A stretch of DNA of 64,000 nucleotides from Clostridium_AT stratigraminis (GCF_045310675.1 NZ_JBJHZZ010000002.1:372001-436000); one strand, 5' to 3'. Counted from the first letter of the stretch, positions 52,992 through 62,109 are shown. The notes: generated from the sequence alone by a model not told the origin. A program made the numbers and translations.

Positions 52992-55988
52992 ATGGACTTA
53001 AAAAAAGAGGTGCAGAAGATAGTAGAAAGATATACACAACTATCAGCTCACTACAAGGGAAAGAATAGTGAATTTAAGGAAGAAACTTGCAGGAACGAAT
53101 TGCTTAATCCTTTCTTTAGATTACTTGGATGGGACATAGAGAATAATCAAAATTTAAAACCACAGTATAGAGAAGTAGTCTATGAGCAGAACTTAGGTCC
53201 TGCTGGAAGAAGTGATTATACAATGACTCTAAGTGGTGTTCCTGTTTATTATGTTGAGGCAAAAAAACCAGGGGTGGATGTTTCTAAACTATCTGACCCA
53301 GCATTCCAGACAAGGAGATACGGATGGTCTGCAAAGCTCCAAATATCAGTCCTTACAAACTTTGAATATTTAATTATTTATGATACGACTATTCCACCTA
53401 AACAAACGGATGACTGCAATGTTGCAATACTTAAGAAATATCATTATAAAGATTACGTTGATAAATTTGAAGAAATATATGAGATACTTTCAAGGAAAAC
53501 AGTATATAGTGGTAAGTTTAACGAGATTATTGAAAGTAAGTTTGGTAATATTCATAACAATGGTCTTAAGATGCCAGTTGATGAATATTTTCTTAAACAG
53601 ATTAATAGATGGAGACTAAGTTTAGGAGAACACCTTTACAAAGTAAAAAAACTTCCAATAGATATAATAAATGATGTAGTCCAGGATTTTATAAATCAGA
53701 TACTATTCTTAAGAATTTGCGAGGACAAAAATCTCCCCCTCTATCATACCTTACAAGATATTTCAAACAAAAGTTCAGTTATGCAGAGCGAAATGGAAAG
53801 ACTATTTAAGGATGCAGATAAGAAATATAATTCAGGTCTCTTCTGTGGAAAATACATCATTTTTGATTTGAATAGTAGTATTATTAAAGAGATTATAGAG
53901 GAACTGTATTTTCCAAGAAGTCCATATGAGTTCAGGTTTATAAGTCCCAATTTACTCGGACATGTATATGAAATGTTCCTTTTAGAACGTATCACAGTTA
54001 TTTCAGGTAATGTAATCCTTGAAGATAAATCAAAAGGAAATAACAGAGAAATTGATAGAGCTATCGTAACTACACCAGTAGAAATTGTAAAGAGCATGAC
54101 AAAAAGAAGTTTAGATGTATTATGTACTGGTAAAAAACCGAATGAAATTCTAAATTTAAAAATAGCAGATATTTCTTGTGGTTCGGGAGTTTTCCTGATA
54201 GAGGCGTTAGATTATTTAACTAAATATTGTGTTGAATGGTATAAGGAAAATGATAAAGGGCATTTGATTATAACCCAAAATGGTGATTTTAAGCTTCCAT
54301 TGGAAGATAAGAAGCAGTTATTACAATCATGTATATATGGTATAGATATTGACATACATGCTGTAGAAGTTGCAAAGTTTAATCTGCTACTAAAATTACT
54401 TGATGATGAAACTGAACCTTCTATTCATGATTCCATCCCTGTATTACCAGACATAAGTAAAAACATATTACATGGTAATTCTCTGATTGACTTTAGCAAT
54501 ATTGACTTTACTAAACTTACTCAGGTTGAGAAAAATTCTATATTACCTTTTGAATGGAACAATATAAACTATGGTAATAAGTTCGATTTAATTATAGGGA
54601 ATCCCCCATATGTAAATACAGAGGATATGAATAATCTTATTCCTATTAAGGAAGTTTCAGTCTATAAGAAAAAGTATAAGTCTTCTTACAGACAGTTTGA
54701 TAAATACTTTTTGTTTTTGGAGAGAGCATTACAAAAGGTTAATGATGATGGATATGTTTGTTACATAGTACCTAATAAGTTTGCAAAAATAAAATCTGGG
54801 TCTAAGCTTAGAAAACTAATAACGGACAGAAAATACGTAGTGCAATTCACCGATTTTGGTTGTGCTCAACTTTTTAAAGATAAAACAGTATATAGTTCAA
54901 TTGTCTTATTACAAAAGAAGAGTCAGACTCATTTTAAGTATGAAGAAGTTAGAAATGTTTCAAGATGGTGGGGTAATCCAGACTATAACGAAGGCATGGT
55001 GTTGAGTAGTAACATTCTAACTGAAATGCCTTGGGCTTTAGTACCCAATAAAGAAGATATGGACATGATTAACAAACTATATTCTAATTCTTATAGGTTA
55101 GATGATGTAGCTAATCTATTCAATGGAGTGCAAACAAGTGCAGAACAACCACCTGTGTACTGGTTTGCAGATAGCGAAATTATACAGGTGCTTCCTGATT
55201 GTTTTGAAATCCAAAAGTTTGGTAAAAGATATAGGGTTGAAAAGAATATATTAAAGAGATATTTTAAGCCTGTAAACATAAAAGAAAAAAATCTATCTTC
55301 ATACGATATTTTTGATACAAATAAATGGATTATATTCCCTTATGGTGAGGATGGTAAGATATACCCAATTGATATAATACGTTCACATTTCCCAAATACA
55401 TGGCATTATCTACTTGATAGATATGATATTCTAAAACCAAAGCAAATTGACCCTACTGGCAGAAGAGATGTACCACATGCTACTAATGACACTTGGTATG
55501 AATATGGCAGAGACCAGGCTTTTACAGCCTTTAGTAATACCACGAAACTAATAGTAGGTGTATTAAGTAAGAAGCCAATGTATTTATATGACACTAATGA
55601 TTTTGTAATCGCTTCTGGTGGGACTGCTGGTTATTGTGCAATTTCGGAAAAACCAGGAAGCCAATATTCTTTAGAATATATTCAAGCATATTTAACACAT
55701 CCAAGAACAGAGTGGCTCTTATCAATTATTGGAAGTGACTTTGAAGGTGGTTATTATTCAAGAGGTACATCAGTATTAGAAGGATTACCAATAAGGAAGC
55801 TTGACTTTACTAATTCTGAACACAAAAAGATTTACAATGATGTAGTAAATGGTGTAAGAAGAATACACGATATAAATAGTTCACTTAAATCCAATATAAC
55901 AAAGACACAAATTACTGCTTTACAAACAGAGAAGCAACACCTTATCAAAAATGTTGAGAATTCAATATCCTTAGTGTATAGTATATAA
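52992..55988 (+). CDS. Type IIG restriction-modification enzyme (Eco57I-like)
   Basis: 998 residues from ATG 52992 behind GGGGTG (GTG 52983 overlaps that site). The N-terminal nuclease has a PD-(D/E)XK pattern, GRSDYTMTL followed by YYVEAKKPG. The N6-adenine methyltransferase domain follows, with motif X around TPVEIVKSMTKRS, motif I ADISCGSGVFLIEA and motif IV GNPPYVN. The remaining 400 residues are the target-recognition part. Length and order equal the Eco57I bifunctional enzyme (about 997 residues). The recognition sequence cannot be read. A partner methyltransferase gene follows. Confidence 0.88.
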   Translation: MDLKKEVQKIVERYTQLSAHYKGKNSEFKEETCRNELLNPFFRLLGWDIENNQNLKPQYREVVYEQNLGPAGRSDYTMTLSGVPVYYVEAKKPGVDVSKLSDPAFQTRRYGWSAKLQISVLTNFEYLIIYDTTIPPKQTDDCNVAILKKYHYKDYVDKFEEIYEILSRKTVYSGKFNEIIESKFGNIHNNGLKMPVDEYFLKQINRWRLSLGEHLYKVKKLPIDIINDVVQDFINQILFLRICEDKNLPLYHTLQDISNKSSVMQSEMERLFKDADKKYNSGLFCGKYIIFDLNSSIIKEIIEELYFPRSPYEFRFISPNLLGHVYEMFLLERITVISGNVILEDKSKGNNREIDRAIVTTPVEIVKSMTKRSLDVLCTGKKPNEILNLKIADISCGSGVFLIEALDYLTKYCVEWYKENDKGHLIITQNGDFKLPLEDKKQLLQSCIYGIDIDIHAVEVAKFNLLLKLLDDETEPSIHDSIPVLPDISKNILHGNSLIDFSNIDFTKLTQVEKNSILPFEWNNINYGNKFDLIIGNPPYVNTEDMNNLIPIKEVSVYKKKYKSSYRQFDKYFLFLERALQKVNDDGYVCYIVPNKFAKIKSGSKLRKLITDRKYVVQFTDFGCAQLFKDKTVYSSIVLLQKKSQTHFKYEEVRNVSRWWGNPDYNEGMVLSSNILTEMPWALVPNKEDMDMINKLYSNSYRLDDVANLFNGVQTSAEQPPVYWFADSEIIQVLPDCFEIQKFGKRYRVEKNILKRYFKPVNIKEKNLSSYDIFDTNKWIIFPYGEDGKIYPIDIIRSHFPNTWHYLLDRYDILKPKQIDPTGRRDVPHATNDTWYEYGRDQAFTAFSNTTKLIVGVLSKKPMYLYDTNDFVIASGGTAGYCAISEKPGSQYSLEYIQAYLTHPRTEWLLSIIGSDFEGGYYSRGTSVLEGLPIRKLDFTNSEHKKIYNDVVNGVRRIHDINSSLKSNITKTQITALQTEKQHLIKNVENSISLVYSI

Positions 55989-56025
55989 TAGCGATATTTT
56001 AAACTATAGAACCGAGGAGAAAAAA

Positions 56026-57666
56026 ATGTTATTAAAAGAGGATGCGTCAACACAAAAATTAAGGGGAGGTTATTATACTCCTAAATTATTAGCAGATTTC
56101 ATAGTTCGACTTTTTCAAAATGATAATTCAATCAAAACAATCTTAGAGCCAAGTTGTGGTGATGGTATTTTTCTTGAAAGTATATTACAAAACATGAATT
56201 TAGATAACATAGATAATATTAAAGGTGTTGAAATTTTTGAAGAAGAAGCCATAAAAGCAAAAGCCAAGATTTGTGAAAACAGTAAGTTTGATATAGTCGT
56301 TAGCGATTTTCTATCACATTATTATGATTTAATATGGCAAAAACCATTTGACTTAATTTTGGGAAATCCTCCATATATTCGTTATCAGTATTTAACTGAA
56401 ATACAAAGAGAATTACAATCAAAGATATTAGTTTCTCATGGGATGAAATCAAATAAGCTGATAAATTCTTGGGTTTGCTTTTTAGTAGCTTGTGTTCAAT
56501 TATTAGATTCTAATGGCAAAATTGCTTTTGTTATCCCTGCTGAATTATTACAAGTAGCCTATGCAGAAGACTTGAGACTCTTTCTCTCCAATAACCTGTC
56601 AAAGATAACTCTCTTGACCTTTGAAGAATTACTTTTTGATGAAGCCGAGCAAGAGGTTGTAGTTTTGATTGGTGAGAAAAATCCTAATATACAAGAATCA
56701 GTTATCGGTGTAGAACAACTCAAAAACTTGGAATGTCTAACAGCATTCAATATGAATACAGTTGAATACCAACCAATTACTCATACCAAGGAGAAATGGA
56801 TTAAATATTTTACGGATGATTCGGAAGTAGAGATAATAGATGAAATTAAAAGGGATGAAAGATTTGTTACATTTGCTGATGTAGCATTAGTGAATGTTGG
56901 CATTACTACAGGCAATAATAAGTATTTTTCTGTAGATAAGGATACGGTTGATAAATATGAGTTAAGGGATGTTACTCTTCCCCTTATAGGGAGAAGCTCT
57001 CACGCACATGGTATACATTTTACTAACGAAGATTGGATGCTTAATGTAAACAAAAATAAGAGAGCATTCTTAATTAACTTCCCTTCGGATATACCTTTTG
57101 AAGAATATCCTCAATTGCATAAGGACTATATCTTAAAGGGAGAGTCAGAAAAGGTTAATTCTGGTTATAAATGTAGAATTAGAGACAGGTGGTATATAGT
57201 TCCCTCAATATGGATACCTGATGCATTTATTTTGAGAAGGAATGATTCTTTTCCAAAGTTTGTTTTAAACAGAACAAACGCTGTTAGTACAGATACAATG
57301 CACCGTATTAAGTTTAATGAAGGTATAAATGAAAATAAGGTTCTTTTATCATATTACAATAGTATTACCTTTGCTTTTACTGAAATCAATGGTAGAAGTT
57401 ATGGTGGAGGAGTATTAGAAATTTTACCTGGTGAAGTAGGTAAGGTTATATTACCTAATATTCAAGATTTTGATGATGAATTAACATATACCTACTTAGA
57501 TATAATAGATAAAGTTATAAGAAATGGTAGCGATATTGAACCTGTATTAGATGTAATTGACAGAGAGATTATGGTTAGCTATCTTGGAATTAGTGCCGAC
57601 ACTTGCAATCAATTCAGACAAATATGGAAGAAGCTCATGGCAAGACGTCAAGGGCGTAGTAAATAA
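56026..57666 (+). CDS. N6-adenine DNA methyltransferase (Eco57I-like partner)
   Basis: 546 residues. Motif X is GGYYTPKLLADFIV, motif I ILEPSCGDGIFLES and motif IV DLILGNPPYIRYQY; the rest is target recognition. M.Eco57I is about 544 residues, so the two-gene set mirrors that system. It would methylate both strands to protect the host, as the IIG enzyme alone usually modifies one strand. It lies 37 bp behind the IIG gene with GAGGAG as ribosome-binding site. Confidence 0.9.
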   Translation: MLLKEDASTQKLRGGYYTPKLLADFIVRLFQNDNSIKTILEPSCGDGIFLESILQNMNLDNIDNIKGVEIFEEEAIKAKAKICENSKFDIVVSDFLSHYYDLIWQKPFDLILGNPPYIRYQYLTEIQRELQSKILVSHGMKSNKLINSWVCFLVACVQLLDSNGKIAFVIPAELLQVAYAEDLRLFLSNNLSKITLLTFEELLFDEAEQEVVVLIGEKNPNIQESVIGVEQLKNLECLTAFNMNTVEYQPITHTKEKWIKYFTDDSEVEIIDEIKRDERFVTFADVALVNVGITTGNNKYFSVDKDTVDKYELRDVTLPLIGRSSHAHGIHFTNEDWMLNVNKNKRAFLINFPSDIPFEEYPQLHKDYILKGESEKVNSGYKCRIRDRWYIVPSIWIPDAFILRRNDSFPKFVLNRTNAVSTDTMHRIKFNEGINENKVLLSYYNSITFAFTEINGRSYGGGVLEILPGEVGKVILPNIQDFDDELTYTYLDIIDKVIRNGSDIEPVLDVIDREIMVSYLGISADTCNQFRQIWKKLMARRQGRSK

Positions 57667-57671
57667 ATTTG

Positions 57672-57709
57672 AGGAAAACGACAGTTATTTTCCTGACTTC
57701 TTTTTTTAT
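57672..57709 (+). terminator. Terminator of the restriction-modification operon
   Basis: AGGAAAA pairs with TTTTCCT, followed by a run of eight T six bases on. Confidence 0.75.
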
Positions 57710-57887
57710 TAATTAATAAGAGTTTATATTAATTTTGATTTACATTAAGTAACTGCAAAATTTATAAGCTCTTTTTTGTTGAGAATTAATAATTAAGAAA
57801 CATTAGTCTATACCAAGCAAATGTTATAGGCATATAGAAAACTAAAGCATGTCTCACATTTTACCGTAGTGACAGGTATATTTTTAT

Positions 57888-57953
57888 CCCACGCAAAAAA
57901 CGGATAATAAATTTGCCACAATTCATTCCTTTTTTATCCGTTTCTTGCGTGGG
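57888..57953. repeat. 20-bp-arm palindrome with long loop
   Basis: CCCACGCAAAAAACGGATAA (57888-57907) and TTATCCGTTTCTTGCGTGGG (57934-57953) are inverted repeats with one mismatch. They enclose 26 nt and have no T run on either side. It sits in a gene-free stretch (57710-58155) between the restriction system and the minus-strand cassette genes. It looks like a boundary or a recombinase/insertion end; the role is unknown. The rest of the gap shows nothing besides the repeat and terminator listed below. Confidence 0.6.
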
Positions 57954-58042
57954 CAAGTCAATGTACTTCTTAATAACCTGAAAATATTAGTAGTTGTAAA
58001 TGTTATTATAAATAAAGGCTCTGTTTAAGAATAATGTTGAAA

Positions 58043-58071
58043 TTAAAAGGCAATCTTGATGGATTGCCTTT
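58043..58071 (-). terminator. Terminator at the 3' end of the cassette array
   Basis: On the minus strand AAAGGCAATC-CATCA-AGATTGCCTTTT is followed by AATTTC. It lies just past the last cassette repeat. Confidence 0.75.
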
Positions 58072-58075
58072 AGTG

Positions 58076-58097
58076 CGTTATATAAGAAAAATGCCAA
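58076..58097 (-). repeat. Cassette repeat 5
   Basis: Minus strand TTGGCATTTTTCTTATATAACG, 59 bp behind the stop of the 58156-58353 gene. It belongs to the same family as the four repeats at 58413, 58913, 59676 and 60271. Confidence 0.55.
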
Positions 58098-58155
58098 TTA
58101 TACTTCCTCGTATATAGACTCAATAAATCTCTAAATATTATGAAATCAATACACT

Positions 58156-58353
58156 TTATTTTTGACAGATTTTTTTAATACATAGCACTCCAACTAATAT
58201 TCCTATTGTTAAGAAAGATATTAAACTTGCACAGTAAGGTATTAAATAATCTAAGGTAGAACCATCTGACGTAAATACTTTAGATAAACTTGGAATAATA
58301 AAAATAAATATTAAATCAATAAGAAAAATAATTATAAATGTATTTTGTTTCAA
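58156..58353 (-). CDS. Small two-helix membrane protein
   Basis: 65 residues from TTG 58353 behind GGGGGG. Two hydrophobic segments lie at about 5-24 and 36-58, with the short extracytoplasmic loop KVFTSDGSTLD between them. I do not recognise a family. It is the first of five genes that each have a related repeat at their 3' end. Confidence 0.6.
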   Translation of the reverse strand: MKQNTFIIIFLIDLIFIFIIPSLSKVFTSDGSTLDYLIPYCASLISFLTIGILVGVLCIKKICQK

Positions 58354-58412
58354 TGTTTTCCCCCCTTTTTATTGGTATAAGAAAATAATTTATTTTGCCT
58401 AATTTACTCAGC

Positions 58413-58437
58413 CGTCATATAAGAAGATTGTGAACTA
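58413..58437 (-). repeat. Cassette repeat 4
   Basis: Minus strand TAGTTCACAATCTTCTTATA then TGACG, 13 bp behind the stop of the 58450 gene. It is one of five related elements. Confidence 0.6.
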
Positions 58438-58449
58438 ATATAATTTTTT

Positions 58450-58830
58450 TTACCCAACACTCATTAATTTAAATTTTGATGTGTTAAAGTAATTACTTTT
58501 AAAACGTATTTTTAAAAGTTGTTCTTTTCCAGTAAAATTGTCCAAGTAATCATATTGTGTTTTTGTACACTCCAATTTTATAGGTTTCAAATCTTGTGTA
58601 TTTAAGTCTAAAATATTAACATCTTTCTCTATGTTGATGCCACGCATTGGAACTTTTAGTAACACATAATATTTATCCTTAACGTTTTGCATTGTTATAT
58701 TGCTTTTATCATATGTCGTCATTATATATACTGGTCTATTCAAAGGATATCGAATAAGCCAAGACAAAAATAGAATTAGAGTAATTGAAAGTATAGAGAT
58801 TAATCTTTTATTCTTTTTTATTTTTCCCAT
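58450..58830 (-). CDS. Membrane-anchored hypothetical protein
   Basis: 126 residues from ATG 58830 behind GGAGGAG (the reading frame extends 42 residues upstream, but that part lacks a ribosome-binding site). One N-terminal transmembrane helix (ISILSITLILFLSWLIRY) is followed by an outside domain of about 95 residues with mostly beta pattern. I do not recognise the family. The next gene upstream encodes an exported protein, so both may act at the surface. Confidence 0.65.
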   Translation of the reverse strand: MGKIKKNKRLISILSITLILFLSWLIRYPLNRPVYIMTTYDKSNITMQNVKDKYYVLLKVPMRGINIEKDVNILDLNTQDLKPIKLECTKTQYDYLDNFTGKEQLLKIRFKSNYFNTSKFKLMSVG

Positions 58831-58912
58831 TGAAATAACTCCTCCAAATAATATACTCGCTTTGTATTTTACCATATAATAATATACTATACAATATATT
58901 CCATAATTAATT

Positions 58913-58935
58913 CGTAATATAAGAAAAGTGCAAAC
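58913..58935 (-). repeat. Cassette repeat 3
   Basis: Minus strand GTTTGCACTTTTCTTATATT then ACG, 37 bp behind the stop of the DUF3888 gene. It is one of five related elements. Confidence 0.55.
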
Positions 58936-58971
58936 ATTATTAGAAACTTTATTCATGTAGAGATAAAGCCA

Positions 58972-59457
58972 TTAAGGTATTGGGTTCTTATATCCTTTCT
59001 TAACGATGTTTTGATAATTAGGAGGCAACTCATAACTCTTTATATGTTCAAACTTTTTAATTTTTACATCTCCTGAGCTATTTATTATCAGCGTTATATA
59101 ATCAGTTCCAACACCAATATGAGGTCCTACAAAAGGAATTACTTTAAGCTTTAAATTGAAAACAAATGTCCTATAACCATTAAGTCTTTCTGCACTTAAT
59201 ACATAAACTGTATAAGGTGCAACCTCTGGAGTCACAGTTAAATATTTTGAATAATACTTATCAATTTCATTTTGGATATATGGTGATAATAAGGAAAGAA
59301 AAATATCCTGGTATAGCTCTTCTTTTGACTGCTCTGGTGGATGATAAGGTAAATCTGGTGGATATTCTACTTTGGCTGAAACAACAATAGTAAAAATAGA
59401 CTGAAATCCCATTAACAATATAATTATCATTGAAATAATTTTATTAGCCTTTCTCAT
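58972..59457 (-). CDS. DUF3888 exported protein
   Basis: 161 residues with a cleavable signal peptide (residues 8-28, SMIIILLMGFQSIFTIVVSA). The mature part carries EELYQDIFLSLLSPYI, VGPHIGVGTDYITL and VKIKKFEHIKSYELPP, which match DUF3888. The function is unknown. GGGTGA precedes the ATG on its strand. Confidence 0.8.
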   Translation of the reverse strand: MRKANKIISMIIILLMGFQSIFTIVVSAKVEYPPDLPYHPPEQSKEELYQDIFLSLLSPYIQNEIDKYYSKYLTVTPEVAPYTVYVLSAERLNGYRTFVFNLKLKVIPFVGPHIGVGTDYITLIINSSGDVKIKKFEHIKSYELPPNYQNIVKKGYKNPIP

Positions 59458-59550
59458 TTAATCACCCTTTCACAATTATTAATATTATTATCTTCATTAA
59501 AATTAAATCTTAACTGGAAAGTTATAATAATGTGGATAAAAATTGAAATA

Positions 59551-59590
59551 AAAAAACCTAATAGATTTATATAAATACTATTAGGATAAC
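59551..59590 (-). terminator. Terminator behind the first acetyltransferase
   Basis: CCTAATAG (59557-59564) pairs with CTATTAGG (59578-59585); on the minus strand it runs into TTTTTTT. The cassettes to its right are thus ended separately. Confidence 0.75.
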
Positions 59591-59675
59591 TTTTATACTA
59601 AACTAACTTTTTAGGTTTGTTGTATGCTTCGTTTTATCTTACCTTTCTTCATTAATCACTAAATAATGATTGATG

Positions 59676-59700
59676 AATCTTATATGAAAGTTGCGAAATA
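59676..59700 (-). repeat. Cassette repeat 2
   Basis: Minus strand TATTTCGCAACTTTCATATA then AGATT, 9 bp behind the stop of the acetyltransferase at 59709. A hairpin (TTCATTAATCA with TGATTGATGAA) lies just beyond it, as at repeat 1. Confidence 0.6.
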
Positions 59701-59708
59701 AAGTATTT

Positions 59709-60188
59709 TTACCTAAATAAGTCCATTTTTAATTCAATTTCGTGTTTTAATGGTATATCAAATTCACCAAGTAAAGGAATGGATGGCTTTAACTTTCTTG
59801 AAATATCTAATGCATTATGGTAAAGTTTTATCATATCAAATCCAAGTTTTTGGTAGAAACGTAGGGAAATTATATTATCATTTGTTGTAATCAATTTTAT
59901 TTTCCGGCATTTATTCTCTCTTGCTGTTTCAATAACTTTGTTTACGAGGGCAGTTCCAATTCCTTGCTTTTCATTCAAACTATCTAAAGACATAATTTCA
60001 CAGTCAGTGTCATTAATTTTATATGTTACTAATCCAATAATTTTTTCGCTTTCGTATATAACAAAACCATCCAAGATTGTCATATCAACCAATTCACCTC
60101 TAACAACCATGACGGTAGAAAACCAACGTAAACTAATAAAATCATTAATTTGTTTTCTGTTTTCAGACGATATTGTTTTTATATCCAT
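59709..60188 (-). CDS. GNAT family N-acetyltransferase
   Basis: 159 residues from ATG 60188 (an in-frame ATG at 60239 has no ribosome-binding site and overlaps the neighbouring repeat). The acetyl-CoA-binding block ESEKIIGLVTYK, DSLNEKQGIGTALVNKVI and FYQKLGFDMIKLY are clear. The substrate is unknown. It is followed after 9 bp by repeat 2. Confidence 0.82.
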   Translation of the reverse strand: MDIKTISSENRKQINDFISLRWFSTVMVVRGELVDMTILDGFVIYESEKIIGLVTYKINDTDCEIMSLDSLNEKQGIGTALVNKVIETARENKCRKIKLITTNDNIISLRFYQKLGFDMIKLYHNALDISRKLKPSIPLLGEFDIPLKHEIELKMDLFR

Positions 60189-60270
60189 ACTCTTATTCTC
60201 TCTTTCATTTTCAAAGTATAATTGGGCATAATTTATCATTGTTCATTAATAACTAAATAATTATTGTTGA

Positions 60271-60295
60271 GACTTATAAGAAAATTATGAACTAA
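60271..60295 (-). repeat. Cassette repeat 1
   Basis: Minus strand TTAGTTCATAATTTTCTTAT then AAGTC, 9 bp behind the stop of the acetyltransferase at 60304. The sequence beyond (TCATTAATAACTAAATAA) is shared with that beyond repeat 2, so the homology extends over about 55 nt. Confidence 0.6.
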
Positions 60296-60303
60296 TAATC
60301 TTT

Positions 60304-60756
60304 TTAATACTTGTAAATCATACCATTACTAATATCTGTAAAACCATGCTTTTCATATAATTTTCTCCCAATATCTGTCGCATTTAACATGATAACTTCA
60401 TAATCTCGCTCTTTGGCTTTTTCTAATAATTTTGTTAAGATTGTACTTCCTATCATTTGTCTTCTAAACCTTTCATGCACATACATACTTGTTATATAGG
60501 CATTTTTACCTGTCATATTTGAAACAGATGGGACAGAATTGTAATAGAACATAATCCCTGTACCAACTACATTTGAATTACTTTCAGCTAATACCACTGT
60601 GCATTCTCCACTTAATATTTTTGTTTTGAAATATTTTTCAATATTTATTTTTAGATTTTGATACTCTTTATTAGATGGTACTACTTCCAAAAATTCCAAT
60701 CTCAAAGAAACAAGCAAATTTAAATCCTTTATTTCAGCGAATTTATATGTAATCAT
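60304..60756 (-). CDS. GNAT family N-acetyltransferase
   Basis: 150 residues behind GGGGGC. The acetyl-CoA motif YVHERFRRQMIGSTILTKLL and the C-terminal LYEKHGFTDISNGMIY are readable. It is not a close copy of the acetyltransferase at 59709. The substrate is unknown. It is the last (upstream-most) gene with a cassette repeat. Confidence 0.85.
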   Translation of the reverse strand: MITYKFAEIKDLNLLVSLRLEFLEVVPSNKEYQNLKINIEKYFKTKILSGECTVVLAESNSNVVGTGIMFYYNSVPSVSNMTGKNAYITSMYVHERFRRQMIGSTILTKLLEKAKERDYEVIMLNATDIGRKLYEKHGFTDISNGMIYKY

Positions 60757-61221
60757 AAATGCCCCCTATATTATATTTAATATACGCATTAAAATACAAT
60801 TGTGTCTTAAGTTAATTATACCGAATATGGATAATTAAGTATATTAAAACATCTTGATTTTCAACACTATTCGTTAACAGAACCTAAAAAAAATAACCTT
60901 GAATAGATTCATAGCTATATCAAGGAACATTTATACGAATGATTCTATTTGTAGTTGAAATCATAAGGATTGCCTTACCAGAAGTTGGCATAACAGATGG
61001 AATATACAAGTAGATAGAATAGTAATAGAAAAGGAAATTAAAGCTATACAAATATATGCTTTTAATATATACTTTAGGTATTATAGCGAGTGGGATACTC
61101 AAAAATTAATTTCATTCCAGACAGGTTGCCGACCAGGACTTTCTCTAAATGGAGGAGGTCCTTTACATTATAGAAACATAAATAATTAATTCAGTTTAAT
61201 AGATAACGCTATTGATTAAGA
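60757..61221. other. Gene-free stretch with a decayed ORF
   Basis: No convincing gene lies here. A plus-strand frame from 60959 to 61189 stays open for 76 codons, ending in SFQTGCRPGLSL and GGGPLHYRN, but has no ATG, GTG or TTG start. It may be the tail of a decayed gene. None of the cassette repeats occurs here. Confidence 0.4.
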
Positions 61222-61252
61222 TAAAAAAGCAGAGCTACTTCCCGATAGCTCC
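61222..61252 (-). terminator. Terminator of the 61304 gene
   Basis: GAGCTA pairs with TAGCTC around an 8-nt loop; on the minus strand it is followed by GCTTTTTTAT. Confidence 0.75.
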
Positions 61253-61303
61253 CTAAGTAATATTTTTTTAAACCTAAAAAAGAAATATAAAGAGATATTT
61301 ATA

Positions 61304-61546
61304 TTATACTACAAATGGACTACAATAATCATCCAGAAAATTTTCATGAATGACTGAATATATATAATTATTGAATGTAGTTCTTAAGACAAAATAGCAA
61401 TATATATAACCACTAATATCTTTATCGCTTGGCTCACATTCAATGTCACCTACAGTTTGTGAAACTGCCAACATCTTTATATAATCTGGTTCTGTTTCCT
61501 GACCATTCAATTTAAATGAATCTCCTGTTTTATATTTAGGTTGCAA
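61304..61546 (-). CDS. Small hypothetical protein
   Basis: 80 residues from TTG 61546 behind GAGGAGGAG. It is acidic and lacks transmembrane segments and cysteine pairs. The start KYKTGDSFKLNGQE resembles small SH3-like barrels, but this is weak. It is divergent in content from its neighbours and carries no cassette repeat. Confidence 0.55.
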   Translation of the reverse strand: MQPKYKTGDSFKLNGQETEPDYIKMLAVSQTVGDIECEPSDKDISGYIYCYFVLRTTFNNYIYSVIHENFLDDYCSPFVV

Positions 61547-61614
61547 TTAACACTCCTCCTCTCAAAATAATGTAAAAACATTTCAATACTCTATTAAGCG
61601 ATTTAGTTAATTCA

Positions 61615-62109
61615 TTAATTTTTTTTCACATTTTTAAATTCCACATATTCAATATCATATCCAAGCATATTTGAAAATTCCTTTAAGTGTTTTGCAATGA
61701 AGTCTCTTGCGTACTCATTGGCCTCAATTTCGTATCGAGACCTATTAGCAATCATCCTCCATAAGCCAAGTCTTCTAAATTGCTCATGATGCTTTATTTC
61801 ATGCAACAAAATAAATATCATCATAATTTTTAGTTGTTCAGTAGATGTAATAGTTCTGTCCCTTTTATGAGCAAATTCAAAGAAATAAATTTTACAAGGT
61901 ATGATGTTGGGGCACATACTACCAATATAAAATGCACTAATCTTACCTGTAAAAAAAGGAAAAATAAATATATTGGGATGTTGTATAAGATATTTCAAAT
62001 AATGGAGTTTAGTTCTGAAAATAAAAATATCAATGTCTATAGAACTTAATCTTACAATTTGTTCAACTTGTTCAGTTGTTAATATCTCACCTTTATTAAA
62101 TATATTCAT
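61615..62109 (-). CDS. HExxH metalloprotease-like protein
   Basis: 164 residues behind GGAG. The zinc motif HEIKHHEQF (about 112-120) is followed by RYEIEANEYARDF, whose EANEYA supplies the third ligand position seen in IrrE/ImmA-type and similar gluzincins. Hydrophobic stretches before it (NIFIFPFFTGKISAFYIG) look like core strands. Proteins of this type often pair with a repressor in mobile elements; none is adjacent. Function unproven. Confidence 0.65.
   Translation of the reverse strand: MNIFNKGEILTTEQVEQIVRLSSIDIDIFIFRTKLHYLKYLIQHPNIFIFPFFTGKISAFYIGSMCPNIIPCKIYFFEFAHKRDRTITSTEQLKIMMIFILLHEIKHHEQFRRLGLWRMIANRSRYEIEANEYARDFIAKHLKEFSNMLGYDIEYVEFKNVKKN

Noticed and set aside
57749..57775. 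Sixth cassette repeat on the plus strand behind the methyltransferase (TGCAAAATTTATAAGCTC)
   Set aside because: It shares only scattered bases with the five repeats and lacks the TTCTTATAT core at the right place.
60959..61189. Possible plus-strand gene of 76 codons
   Set aside because: There is no start codon in frame and no ribosome-binding site. At best it is the tail of a decayed gene; the antisense 60-residue frame at 60920-61102 is no better.
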